Positions 1 to 10,900 of a DNA stretch of 64,000 nt are shown one piece after another. Each line of letters starts with the position of its first letter. Within the stretch, counting starts at the first letter, position 1. The stretch lies in the NCBI GenBank assembly GCA_013396655.1, contig WBMV01004161.1, positions 7,255-71,254 of the forward strand. The letters run 5' to 3'. The notes beneath the pieces were generated by a model, which ran no database searches, had not been told where the DNA came from, and was given only the letters and a program-made list of their open reading frames with translations. The translations under genes were made by a program, and so were the position numbers. The DNA is from Campylorhamphus procurvoides. Taxonomy: Eukaryota > Chordata > Aves > Passeriformes > Dendrocolaptidae.

Positions 1-1360
1 TGTGTTGTCGCGCTCCAGTACCAGTTGTTGTCCCCCCCCAGTACCATTTGTTGTCCCCCCCCAGTACCATGTGTTGTGACCCCCCCCAGTACCATGTGTT
101 GCCCCCCAGTACCCTGTGTTGCCCCCCACATCCCAGTACCATGTGTTGCCCNCTCCCAACACCATCTCTGACCCAGCAATTCCTGCTCCTCCTGTGCCAC
201 AGTGTGTCCTGCACCATCCCCAAGGCCTGGAGCTTGCCCTTCCCGGGGCTGTTTCCCCCCACATACCTTCTCTGGGGCTGGGTTGTGCATGCGGGCAGTG
301 CTGGGGGAATTGCTTGTGTTAGAAGGGGGAAGTGTTGGCAGTGCTTGACAGAAGCCGCTGCTGGAAAACAGCTTTTGTCATGGCTGAGTGTGTGGTGACC
401 TGAGAGGACATCAGGTGGGCAAAGCTGTTGGCTCTGTTGCTGTGTCTTCTGCCTTTGGAGAGGGGTGATGCTGGAGATGTCTGGAGGGGTGCATTTGGCA
501 TGATGGAGGGTTCCTGCTGCCGGTGCCAGAGGTTACCAGCACGTGGCAGTGTGTGTGGGCACTGGGGAAGCAGCAGGTCCTCATGCTGCCTGCCTGCATC
601 TGGCATTTTGGCAGATCCATGTGCATGTGGCACTGGAGTGCTTGGGGACATCGGAGCAAGTGGAGGCCATCACTTGAGGGGATGGCTGGTGCGTGGCCCC
701 AGCCCCAGGTTGCTCCAAAGCCCAGATGTGTTCTAAGCCAGAGCTCAGACTTGGCAGGAGGTTTCACCAAAGCTCCCTCCTTGTAATTGCCACGTGGTGA
801 TCATGTCCCTGATCATAGCTACAGGTGTTGGTAACGTGTCAGCGAAGATTTGAGCTGTAATTCTGCCTCCCAGCCATACTGCAGGGATTTCATTGCACCA
901 GGACAGGTATAATTGTAGGATTTAATTGCTGTATGTGTCTCTGTGCAGGCACCTGTATTTACAGGCATAAAAATTGCAGACTTCTTGTGGGCTGGGGGAG
1001 GGCAGCTGACAGGCTTGGCCAGTGGTCATGGTGCTGGACCTGGTGGGTGGGGAAGGCTGTTCTTTAGTGCAGGAAGCTGATTAAGGAGGGAGTGGCCCCA
1101 GAGAGACCCAGCAATGGGTTTTGGCCTAGTCAGTTTTATTGCAGATTAATTAAAATAGCATTGTGTTGGCAGAGCAAAGGCTTCAGCTGGATATGTGAGT
1201 CTCAGCAAAGGAACCAAAGCTGAATTTGTTCTTCAGGTGGGTCCTGAGAGCTTGCTGCAGGCAGGGAGAGGGTCCCCATGCTGCTGGACTCCCCATCCCT
1301 CGCCAGGAGCTGTTACTGCCATTTCCCTGCTAACCTGGCCTTTCTCTTCCCATTCACTAG
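1..1360 (+). other. FAM78 intron, 3' portion
   Basis: This is the tail of the intron before the coding exon at 1361. It ends in a pyrimidine-rich tract and CACTAG at 1355-1360, a normal acceptor. Apart from the minisatellite at 15-157 I see no coding exon, RNA gene or recognisable mobile element. The upstream FAM78 exon lies outside the window. Confidence 0.7.
15..157. repeat. C-rich minisatellite in FAM78 intron
   Basis: Six imperfect tandem copies begin at 15, 38, 61, 86, 106 and 133. Each starts with CCAGTACC, continues with a variant of ATGTGTTG, and ends in a C run of variable length, so the unit is 20-27 bp. The first 14 bases of the window look like the end of an earlier copy, so the array is cut by the window edge. 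A single N at 152 lies in the last copy. Copy-number variation is expected for such an array but cannot be seen here. Confidence 0.85.
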
Positions 1361-1883
1361 ATCAAGCTGGGAGCTGCCTGACCTGAGGGAAGGAAGAGTA
1401 AAAGCCATCAGCGATTCAGATGGTGTGAGCTACCCCTGGTATGGAAACACCACAGAGACCGTGACCCTGGTTGGGCCCACTAACAAGATCTCCAGGTTCT
1501 CGGTGAGCATGAATGACAATTTCTACCCCAGTGTGACGTGGGCTGTCCCTGTGAGCAACAGCAATGTTCCACTGCTGACCAGGATTAAAAGGGACCAGAG
1601 CTTTACCACGTGGCTTGTGGCCATGAACACCACCACCAAGGAAAAGATCATCTTGCAGACTATAAAGTGGAGGATGCGAGTGGACATTGAGGTTGATCCC
1701 ATGCAGCTGCTGGGGCAGCGGGCACGGCTGGTGGGAAGGACTCAGCAGGAGCAGCCCCGGATCCTCAGCAGGATGGAGCCCATCCCACCAAACGCACTAG
1801 TGAAGCCCAACGCCAACGATGCCCAAGTCCTCATGTGGAGACCCAAGCGAGGGCAGCCTATAGTTGTGATACCTCCCAAGTAG
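1361..1883 (+). CDS. FAM78B: FAM78 family protein, last coding exon (probably FAM78B)
   Basis: This exon encodes the C-terminal 173 residues plus one base of a split codon. From memory vertebrate FAM78B is about 260 residues, so about two thirds of the protein is here. The acceptor AG is at 1359-1360 and the stop codon TAG is at 1881-1883. The protein runs from SSWELPD to a basic, proline-rich end (RGQPIVVIPPK). It contains the conserved WYGNTTETVTLVGP and YPSVTWAVPVSNSNVP segments typical of FAM78 proteins. The biochemical role of FAM78 is not established; no catalytic motif, signal peptide or membrane segment is visible in this exon. The choice of the B over the A paralogue rests on the nearby TADA1, which neighbours FAM78B in mammals; that is an inference. 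The gene converges on PRDX6. Confidence 0.85.
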
Positions 1884-2740
1884 AGCAGCGCCAGGCACAC
1901 AAATGAGGACCTGGGTGCTCTCAGCCTGCTGCAAACGAACAGGGTTTCTGAGCCAAAGCAGACCTCTTGGGTTCTCCTGTCTTTGTCGTTGTGGTTGGAA
2001 ATGTGGCTCCTCCTTAGTCAGAAATAGAGCCTGGCTGGCACAAGGGCACAGAAGAGAGTGTGCTGAGCTGGAGGATTTCCCAGGAAGTGGAATTGAGTGT
2101 TTGCAGGGCCTTGTGGCTGGCACAGAGGCTGTCTGACCTAAATGACTCATCTTTCCTTGCAGGGCAGTGCAAGGAGCCACTGGTGTGATTGAACCATGCC
2201 TGTGGCAAATGCTGCTTTCCACCCAGCTGGAGGTAGAAGTGGAGACTGTGCCTGCTGGATGCAGAGGGCTGCTGCAGTGCCCCTCCCTGCTGGGGCACTG
2301 GTGTCCCCATAGTGTCCATACCTATGCATTTTGGATTGATAATTGGCCCCTTGCCCTGCCTGCTGGGGCTGGATAGGAGGGCCTGGGAGTGGGGTGGGAA
2401 CAGGCAGTGCTGGGTGCTGAGCCAGAGCCCGGTGCTGGCTGGTGCCACCACCCGGGAGGGGCTTTCTGCAGCCGAGGGGAAGTGGGACATATTTTGCATG
2501 TGTCTGGGTGTGTTTGGAGTAGTTGTGAGTGTAGGAGTTGCCATAGCTCTTTTCCGTCTCGGAGTGAGATCTAAGGGCAGGTTAGATGTCCTTTTATTTT
2601 AAGGTGCACTAAGTCTAGACAGTTCCTCAGCCTCCCCTCCCCAGGTCCCACTGACCCTTCTTTTATGGGAGCAAAACCAGTTCTCAGTGGAGTGAGAAAT
2701 GGGGAGGTGCCTGTTCACCCAGCCCAGGTGCTCGCTGACT

Positions 2741-2758
2741 GTGTGTGTGTGTGTGTGT
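2741..2758. repeat. (TG)9 microsatellite
   Basis: Nine uninterrupted TG units (read GT on the + strand) lie in the region downstream of FAM78. It is short enough to be an ordinary dinucleotide repeat. Confidence 0.9.
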
Positions 2759-4835
2759 GGGCTACCCAAACCACCTTGAAGGTCCTCTGTGACCCGCACA
2801 CTTCAATGCAGACCCAAGTCCTTTGCTAGAAGTTGGGTGCTTGCTCATTTTCCATGCCAATGCTGCTGGCTCACATGGAGACCCTCCTTTTTGTCAGCCA
2901 CCCATGGAGCAGGGTGGCTAATGGCAAGGACACCAGTGGAGGGGGCAGCACGCCTTGTGGTGACTCCCAGGCTCTGCAGGGATGGGCTTTCCTCTCTGTG
3001 GGTGGAAGGCAGGGATGTGTGTGCAGGCTGTGCAGGGCAGGCCTAGTTTTGCCTAGGAAAGAGTAGGTGAGGGTGCTGCCTTAGGGCTTCCTCCTGGTGC
3101 TGCAGGTGCTTTGGGGCAATGAGGTGGGTTTATTTGCCTTTCTCCTCGCCCCTCGCTGCCTGGATGGTGGGCATTAGCTGGTCCACAGGGTAGCATGGTG
3201 CTGTGGGATGCAGCTGCCAATTCCCAGGATCTCACTCTGGAGTTGCAGCAATGGCAAAAGCCACAGCTGCGCTGCTGCTCCTGGTGCTCCATCACTCCTT
3301 GGCAGGCAGTTATAGCTTTTGCTGCTTTCTCTGCTCTCTCTGTCCCAGCACAAGCCTTGCAGCTCATTCAGCTCACACACCTATCTTCTCATCACAGGAG
3401 GTTTGTGCTGCCCTGGGGATGCAGGTCATTCCTGCTGGGAGGGTCCCATCTGGTGTACCACTGCCAGGAGTGCCTGGGGAGGATTGCTGTGGCACACTTC
3501 CATGCAAAGCTTTTACTGAGGTGTTGGCAGTGCTGCCCCAGCCTGGTGCTGGGACTTCCAGCCCAGCACTGCTCATCTCTCCATGGTGTGCCAGCACATC
3601 CCCACAGCATTGCTCCCACAAAGCTTCAGTCATGGCTCCTGCTTTTCCAGGGCAGGATGTGCACACCAGGCCCCACCAGCAAAGGGGCTCCCCAGGCATC
3701 TTAGACCAAAAATCCCTGTGAAATCCCCATGCTATTTATTATGCTCAGTAGTGTTTGCTGCTGATTGAATTCTCTATTTATTTTTTTCCTTTGGGAGTGC
3801 TGCATTTTGATGCCTTGACACACACTTCCCTGTGCTGGGGCCTGCGGTCCTGCTCCTCCTGTCCAGCCTCGTGGTGGGCTGGGAACCTGCTGCTTTCGGT
3901 GCCTATGTCAGGGTTTTGTGGGGGCTACAGCCTTGCTGTGGGAAAGGTTTGGAGGGAGAGGGGGCTCTGAGCTTTGGTTTGCTGTGTTTTCTGGAGCAGA
4001 ACCTCCACAAGGAGCTTGCTGACGTTGGGAACATATCCTGCTCCTGTGAGGCTCTGCCCGTGGTTTTGTCCTGGGTGTGGGACTGATGGCAGCTTTTGCA
4101 ATCATTGATGTTTCTCAAAAAGTGTGTGGAGAGGGGTTAGAACCTTGAAATACAATTTTCCTTAAGGACTAGGGGAAGAGGGGTAAGTATGTTTTGGTTT
4201 GAAGTAAGGCAGGTGTATGCTTTTGACCCAGGGGGACAGAAACATCTGTGGCAGCATCAGAGCTAAAAAGCCAGAGGAAGGGGTTCCCCAATAAATGGGC
4301 AGCCCCAAAATCGGTTTCCTGCTGGGAGAGGATGCTGCATCCAGAGACTGTATGAGCCAGCTCCCCAAAACCTGTGGTGAAGGGCCAGGGCTGTATGCTG
4401 GCTGTCAGTCTATGAAGCTGCTGTGGCACTGCTGTGGTTCCAGTCGTCTGGGAGAGCGGGGATAGAGGTGCAAGGATGCTGTTGAATTCATTGCCATCTT
4501 TTGGGATGTGCTCAAGCCTTGGCACATCATCTCCCATGACACTGAGACAGTAGTGGCTGAATTTCTGTCCATGAATGTCTGCAGTGTCCTCAGGGAGATG
4601 CCTGGCCATAGCTGTGTGCCTGAGCTCCCAGGGCTGCCCCAACCTGCAGGCAGGTACTGGCTGAGCCCCGGAGCCATGCCTGTGTTCACCTCTCCAGACT
4701 TCTGCCAGGCTTCTGTGCCTGCTCCTTCTCTGACGGCTGGGTTTGATGCACTTAACTTGGTTTGATGTGTGGGTTGTCTTCGTGGGCATTTCCTCGTTAA
4801 AAAAAGAAGGGGAGAAAAAAAAAAGCTTGCAAAAA

Positions 4836-4862
4836 TTGTTTGCAGAAAAATTTTGCAAACAA
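4836..4862. other. Perfect 9-bp inverted repeat with forkhead-like arms
   Basis: TTGTTTGCA (4836-4844) is followed nine bases later by its exact complement TGCAAACAA (4854-4862). A further GTTTGCA follows at 4864-4870 and a TTGCAAA precedes it. The arms contain TGTTTGC, which resembles forkhead-factor sites. It could equally form an RNA hairpin in the FAM78 3' UTR. Function is not shown. Confidence 0.5.
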
Positions 4863-5235
4863 CGTTTGCAGAGATGTGCAGGCATGTTGCAGGTTGGCAC
4901 AAGGTGTGTGTTCTTGCTTGGGTGGAGGTGCTGGTGAGCACTGACCAGTGGAGCCCAGGTGTGGGGCTTGTGGTGCTCAAAGGAAGGGGAGGGAGGTGCT
5001 GGGTGAGAGCTCCCATGTGCGATTCCGGGTTTAGCTCATGTCCCCTTGGCTGGATGAGCACCCGGACCCCTGGGCTGGTGTTTAACCACCCCATGGGATA
5101 CCTCCCCTGCGCCCCCCTCCTGCACTGGCACCCCACTATCTCAGGGAGGGGCAGGTCATGGAAACGCCCACCCTCATGCTCCACTTGCCCTGAGCCTCGG
5201 GGTGCCCCTTCCCCCTCTTCCCGTCCTCGGGTCAC

Positions 5236-5287
5236 TTATTTATTTATTTAGCTATTTATTTATTTAAGTTATTTATTTGTATTTATT
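5236..5287 (+). promoter_or_regulatory. AU-rich element cluster (8 ATTTA pentamers)
   Basis: Two runs of three overlapping ATTTA units and two further units give eight pentamers in 52 bases, including the TTATTTATT nonamer. In a transcript this is the layout of a class II AU-rich element, which binds decay and stabilising proteins. It lies 3.35 kb after the FAM78 stop, so it acts only if the 3' UTR reaches this far. It may also be described simply as a decayed (TTTA)n repeat. Confidence 0.55.
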
Positions 5288-7253
5288 GACAGCTGGAAGT
5301 TTGGGGGGGTTCATTTCTGCTGCACAGTGGGGGCAGCTGGGTCTCCCCCCACCCAGCTCCCTGCATTTTGGGGTGCTGCCACAGTTGGGAGCACTGCTGG
5401 GGAGGGATGTTTTGTGGGCCTTGTGCTCCCATCCCTTTTTGGTGCCAGGAGAGGGAGAAAGGAAGAGGAATCACATTGGTGCCTGCAGGGAGGGCACCCG
5501 GTGCTTGTCCCATTCCTGCAGAAGCTCGGAGTCCTCACGCTCCCTCCTGTGCCCATCCATAATTACTGACCCAGACTCCTGGCGATTCTCTGTTTGGCTC
5601 CTGCTGGATTTGTTGTTGCCAGTTCCCAGAGATGGTGAGAAGAGCCGGGACATATGAATGTCACTATGAAGAGAAGACCAAACCAGGTATTCTGCTGCTG
5701 TGTGGGGAAAATCGGAAGGAGAGGAAAGCTGGTTTTGCAGAGTGCCTTAAACACAAATGACTTTACTGAGTAGGGGGCTTGGACTTCTGTCTCTGGATGT
5801 TATTACCAACTCGAACAAATGTTGCATTTCACTTCTCTGGGATTAAAAGAAAACCACTCGAGCTGTACTGGAACCAAACCGTCCGTTTGCTTGAGTCCAT
5901 CTGGCTGGTTTGTACCTCTGGGGCCATGGCAGCACTGGGGAGCAGGCAGGAATTCATGGGCTTTCAGTCATCAGCCCCTGCCTGCCTCAGCAGTGGGACC
6001 AGTGGCTGTCCCTGCTGCCTTTAACCCCTCAGCCCTGGTGGCAGGACTCATTCTCCCCTGTGGCTTCTCTGGTGTCCCAGAGAGGTTGTGCTAGCCCTGC
6101 ATTGCCCCTTTCCTAGAGCTGCTCAGGGCAGGCTCTGCACAAAGCTTGCTGTGGGGCTGTGTCCTCAAGCTTCCAGAAAACTGGGCAGTTGGTTGGAATA
6201 TTTGGAGGGGGCAGACATCCCTTTTTCTCTTAGGAAACCAGATTGAGGCAAGGGCTGTGTGCCGAGGTAACAGCCAGAAACCCAGGAGTTCAAACAGCCC
6301 AGCTGTGGGAACTAGGGAAGCTGCCAAGCTTGATAAAGCTGAAAAACTACACTGAAATGAGATGTTTCCCCTCTGAAATTGCAGATTCCCCCTCCCACTT
6401 CATGCAAAGTGGAAGAGTGAGAACAAAAGCCAGCCCAGAGACCAGCTGTTTCTATCTTCTAGTAAAAGTGATACACAGGAATAATAGAGTTTCGTAACAA
6501 AGGTTCATTTAAAAACCACTTGGGGAAATACACCAATATTCACTGCATAGTTCCTAAAGGCAATTAAAAATTAATGTAACCCTTTTTTGGGGGGGAATGA
6601 AAGAGGAGTAGGGATGCTGCTGCAGGATTAGGATCCACTGGAGGGTATCTCATTGTATCCAGTTCATTGTTTACCATGAGCATCAACCCTGCTAGTGTCC
6701 CCACATCCTGGGGGCGTTATGTTTGTGCCCCAAGCCAGTTGTATTTTTTACATCTGCTCATTTGAAGGGTTGATGGTTGCACTGGGCACTGAGGGATGCT
6801 GGCAGCCAGCCTATGAGCTATTTGGTGAGCAGGTTTCTTTCCTAGTGTTATATTAAAACATTGCTCATAGCTTGACAAATCCCTGAGGTGTAGATGAGAG
6901 AGAACAGGCTGGAGTTTGCATGGCTTGTATCATGCTCTGAGAAGAAGAGTAGGACGCCCCCTGCTACTGGCTCCCAGCAGGCCAGGCTGAGGCATGTTCC
7001 CTGAGCGTGTATTTCCTTCCCACTGCTGACACTCTGCCATGAAGAGGGGGAGCACAACTGCCTCGGGTGAGACTGTGTGCCCTGGGACAACCTCTCTTTC
7101 CAAAATGTCTTTCTTACACAGGAAGAACAAGGGCAGTCAGGGCTGCTGCCACCCACCCAGGAGCACGGCCACAGGGAACCAAGTAATGGTGCAGGGTGCT
7201 GTGGGTCCCAGCAGAGAGAGACAAGGGACGCTGCAGGTAGTACTGAACGTCAG

Positions 7254-7259
7254 TTTATT
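7254..7259 (-). terminator. PRDX6: PRDX6 poly(A) signal AATAAA
   Basis: TTTATT on the + strand reads AATAAA on the PRDX6 strand, 535 bases after the stop codon. This predicts a 3' UTR of about 560 bases (about 7235-7793). It is the first canonical signal met downstream of the stop. Confidence 0.75.
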
Positions 7260-7793
7260 TGCTTGATTCCCTCTTCCATAAAGCCTGAAAACAATCAACC
7301 TCCACCAAGAGATGAGAAAGCAGTAAGAAGTGAGAGACTTGGCTCTGCAGCTCCTCCCCTACTCGTGGGACCAAAGGTGTTAACGTGTTAGTGACAGCTG
7401 CTCTGAAAGGCACGCAGCAGCTTGGAGCCCCCAGAGATTGCTGTCCCAGCAGGACATCCCTCCAGGGCCTGGCTGCTGACACCACGCTTCTCACCAGGCC
7501 TCTGGAAAAAGCTTGGCTGGTACCAAACAGGAGAGACTCCACAGCACGAGCCCTGGACCCCTCACTGCTCCGCTAACCTTCCTTGTGAGGCTGATTCAAG
7601 GCAAGAAAACACCCAGGGGTTTAGTTCTGAGGGGGTGTGGGGGATGAAAGGGACAGGGGGGATTCTGTACTGCAACGTGCCATCAGTGTGATGGGACAGG
7701 ACTGCTTGATTGTGCGGTGTCAGAGGGGCAGCAGCTGGGCACAGGGAAGGCTCCAGGGGTGTGCAGCCTGACGGGATGGATGGACAGTCCTGC

Positions 7794-7925
7794 TCACTCT
7801 GGCTGCGGGGTGTAACGCAGGTACTTCTTGCCTGATGGGAGGTCCTTCGTGAAGACTCCTTTGGGAAAGAGCTTCTTGGCTTCCTCATCAGGTAAGGTGG
7901 GCACGACCATGACGCTGTCACCAGG
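7794..7925 (-). CDS. PRDX6: PRDX6 coding exon 5
   Basis: Encodes residues 182-224 (PGDSVMVVP to YTPQPE) and the TGA stop at 7796-7794. The acceptor is CCCCAG. The segment forms the C-terminal arm used in dimer contacts in this family. Confidence 0.97.
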   Translation of the reverse strand, partial: PGDSVMVVPTLPDEEAKKLFPKGVFTKDLPSGKKYLRYTPQPE

Positions 7926-10900
7926 CTGGGGAGCAAATGGGAACTGTGAGAGCAGCAGAGGAGCTGGCAGGCTGGGGTGCAGGTGGCACTGCCTCCCTGT
8001 GAATACTTGGCCCCAGTGCCCGAGGCATGTCCCGTGCAGCTCCACCTGGAGCTCGCGCTGAGGGCTGAGTGGGAGCTACACCAGGACACATGGGTAATGT
8101 CCAAAGGGAATGCTGTGCTGTCTGCCAGCCCTGACAGTGGGATCCCACAGCACTCCCATGGGAACAGGGAGTAATGAGAGGTGAATTTAGGCATCTCTGT
8201 GATGCAGGAGGGAGCACTGCTTGCCTAAGTGCTCATCCATTCCTATGGCTTAGGGACCCCTGGACAGGTGGTGCTGGCTCCCCTTTGGTGTTCCAAGCCC
8301 TGGAAAAAGGTGTGCTTCCCTGGGAGGTGGGCTGGTGGATGAGCTGGCACAAACCACTGGGAGCTTATGCTGCAGGAGATGGGAGTTTTCAGAGGCAAAG
8401 CTGCCTCCACCTACTGCTTTCCCCATCCCATGAGTCTCCCACATTTCCTGGCTGTGAGCTTTGCTCCCCTCCTCACCTTCCAGTCCACAGGAGTAGCAAC
8501 CTTCTTGTAGGCTGTCAGCTGCAGGGAGTCCACCACTCTCAGGATCTCATCAAAGTTTCTCCCAGTGGTGGCTGGGTACAGGATAGAGAGTTTCAGCTTC
8601 TTATCCGGGCCAAAAACGAACACCTAAGCACAGGGAGACAGAGTCAGAGACTGGGCAGATGTTTGTCCACTACTCTGCTGAATCTGCTTGGCTCTGCTGT
8701 TCCTTTCCTGAGAGGTTGCCTGCTTGATCACCGGTGGTGGAACAGGGGAGATGCTGTGGTGGGGAGAACAAGTGATGCCCAGGAAACATGTTTTTGCCCT
8801 GGGAAGTCCTGTTTCCAATGCCAGCTTGTTTTGCTACCTGAAATGTTTCATCCCCTTGACATGTGCCCCTCTACTGCAAGCACAGGAGGGGAGAGGGAAA
8901 ATCCAGCAGATCAAACACTGACAAAATTAGGTTAAGGGAAGCACAACCAGGATGAAGAGGCAGCAACAAGAAGATGGAGCTGTTGCCATCAGGCCAGTGT
9001 TGTGCTGCCTCTTACTACAGCACAACTCATGGTTCTAGCTCAAGAAAGTCAGCCCCACTCCTGAAGATGTCCATGTCCATCTGGGCAAGCTGCCCCCACG
9101 TGGCTTCAGGCAGAGCCCCACAGACACAGGGTAGGAAGGCAGGAGATGCAGCAGTGCTGTGGGGCCACACTCACCACGCGGGCAGTCAGGGGCATGCCGT
9201 CCTTGTCCAGCTCGTCCGGGTCCAGCATGCCCAGCTGGACAGCCAGCTCCCGGTTCTTGTCAGCGATGATGGGGAAGGGCAGTGTCTCTGCAGGTTGTTC
9301 CCCGTTGTACGCGTTGATGTCCTGCAGGGACAAAACCATCAGCATGCTCACGCTTCAGGCTGTAGGCACCAGTGGTCAGGCAGCAACATGTTCAGTAGCT
9401 GCTCTGCAGGAACAGTAACAGCACAACACACCCTCCCACTGCTGCCCAAAACCCCTTTGGAGGGCACCTGCAGTCTCTGAGCTGCTGCTCATCACTCATG
9501 GCTTAATTAATCTGTAGTTTATTTCTCTAACATCACTGCAAAAATTTGCCACTAGCACCTTAAAAGACCTTTCTCAGGTAATCAGGACACCTTTTCTCCT
9601 GGAGCTTCCCTCAGATGCTCACACGATGGTGGGATGGAAGGGGGAGCCTCCAATGTGCACAACTGGGAAAGGCTTCACTCCAGGTCTTCCAGAGTCACAC
9701 AGAGCAGTAATTATTAAACATTTAAATTCATTTGGTTTACAGCAGGGATTCAATCCTCCCTCATTAACATTTCCTAAAAGCTGCTGTAGTTGTACCTTCA
9801 GCTTTAGGGAGAAAAAAACCCCACAAATTGATTATTTTCCCATCACTAGTCATCTCACATTTTCAAGACATAATACTGGCCACAGAGCCAAGCAGTAGAA
9901 ATCCTGCCCATGTTAGTGACACAGGAAGATTTAACCACCTTTCCCTAGGAACAGATATCCCTCTTCCATATCTCTCCCACTGCATGATCTAGCACTACTG
10001 ACAGATGTGTTGGTGCCTCACCTGAGCTGAACTGAGTTTAAGGAAGTTTCTCTAGTGACAAAGCAAACCAGCAACTCTACAGCTAACAAAGGTCAAGTGT
10101 CCAACACTTTGCAGGTCTTGTGCGAGGGACCAGCTCAACTCACCAAGTCACTCCCAGCTTACTTAACTAAAGGCTCTCGAAACAGAGTGGAAGTCTGAGT
10201 GCAGTGCTGGGACACTGCAAGCTCCTTTCTGAACCATGTCTAGGACAGAAGAGAAAACCATCCCAGTCCACAGCCCTGCAGGCTCCCCCATGTGACCATG
10301 GTTTATGAGGTTACTCCCTGTGCTAGTCCAAACTTCACCTGCTTCACAGGGAAACTATTTTCAGCATCTCCAAATCTGGTCTGGACCTGGCCAAAGCATT
10401 GAAGTTATCCCTGGGGTTTGCAGTAGCACCTTCACAGGTCACACTGAGCCCCAGCAGTGTTGGGAGGAGCCTCCTCAAGGCAGCACAAACAGAGCAGCTG
10501 CCAGCATCAAAGCAAGTTTAATTCAAGGTTTCTGCCCCAGAACAGAGCAGCCTGTCCTTTCTATCCTCTTCGTGCTACACAGGGACAGAACTGACTCCAC
10601 CACCTGCGTGAGCCTCCCACACATTGCTGTGCTGCATTTTAAATGTACACATCTCTCTGCCTTCTCCAGGCTTTGTATGTGGGGGAACAGGCTGAGCTGT
10701 GCTCAGAGGGAATCCAAGAGGGCAGGGTTGGAAATGCTGCCCCTCAGCACTGCTCAGAGCATGCCAGCAGCAGCAAGAGCAGGCAAGCCCTGCACCCCTC
10801 CTTAGCTCCCTTAGGCAGCTGACAGTGCTGACAAGAGAGGATGTAACCCTGACCTGGCTGCTCAGGATGCTGCAAGCAGGTCAAGTGGTGCACACGTGGC

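Larger units (their letters stand above)
1884..7234 (+). other. FAM78 3' UTR / intergenic, extent uncertain
   Basis: No coding exon is apparent between the FAM78 stop and the PRDX6 polyadenylation region. Much of this may be FAM78 3' UTR. Possible poly(A) signals are AATAAA at 4290-4295 and ATTAAA at 5842-5847, and neither has a convincing GU-rich downstream element, so the transcript end is not fixed. Contents noted: a TG dinucleotide run at 2741-2758, a perfect hairpin at 4836-4862 and an AUUUA cluster at 5236-5287. Long antisense ORFs at 4169-5235 are low-complexity readings without family resemblance. Confidence 0.5.

Noticed and set aside
1361..1883. Assignment to FAM78A instead of FAM78B
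   Set aside because: The two paralogues are similar in this exon and I cannot run an alignment; B is preferred only because of the neighbouring TADA1.
3195..3721. Two overlapping + strand ORFs of about 170 codons
   Set aside because: Both frames open over the same DNA with Ser/Cys/His-rich chance composition and no splice or homology support.
4169..5235. Two long overlapping minus-strand ORFs (243 and 276 codons) downstream of FAM78
   Set aside because: Low-complexity composition, no family resemblance, overlapping frames both open, and the region includes the AU-rich cluster. They look like chance open frames in GC-rich DNA.
8174..8935. 253-codon + strand ORF
   Set aside because: It is antisense across PRDX6 exon 4 and its introns and has no recognisable domain.
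9175..9321. Loss of human PRDX6 Cys91 (Gly90 here)
   Set aside because: This position is Gly in other vertebrates too, and PRDX6 needs only the peroxidatic cysteine, so it is ordinary variation.
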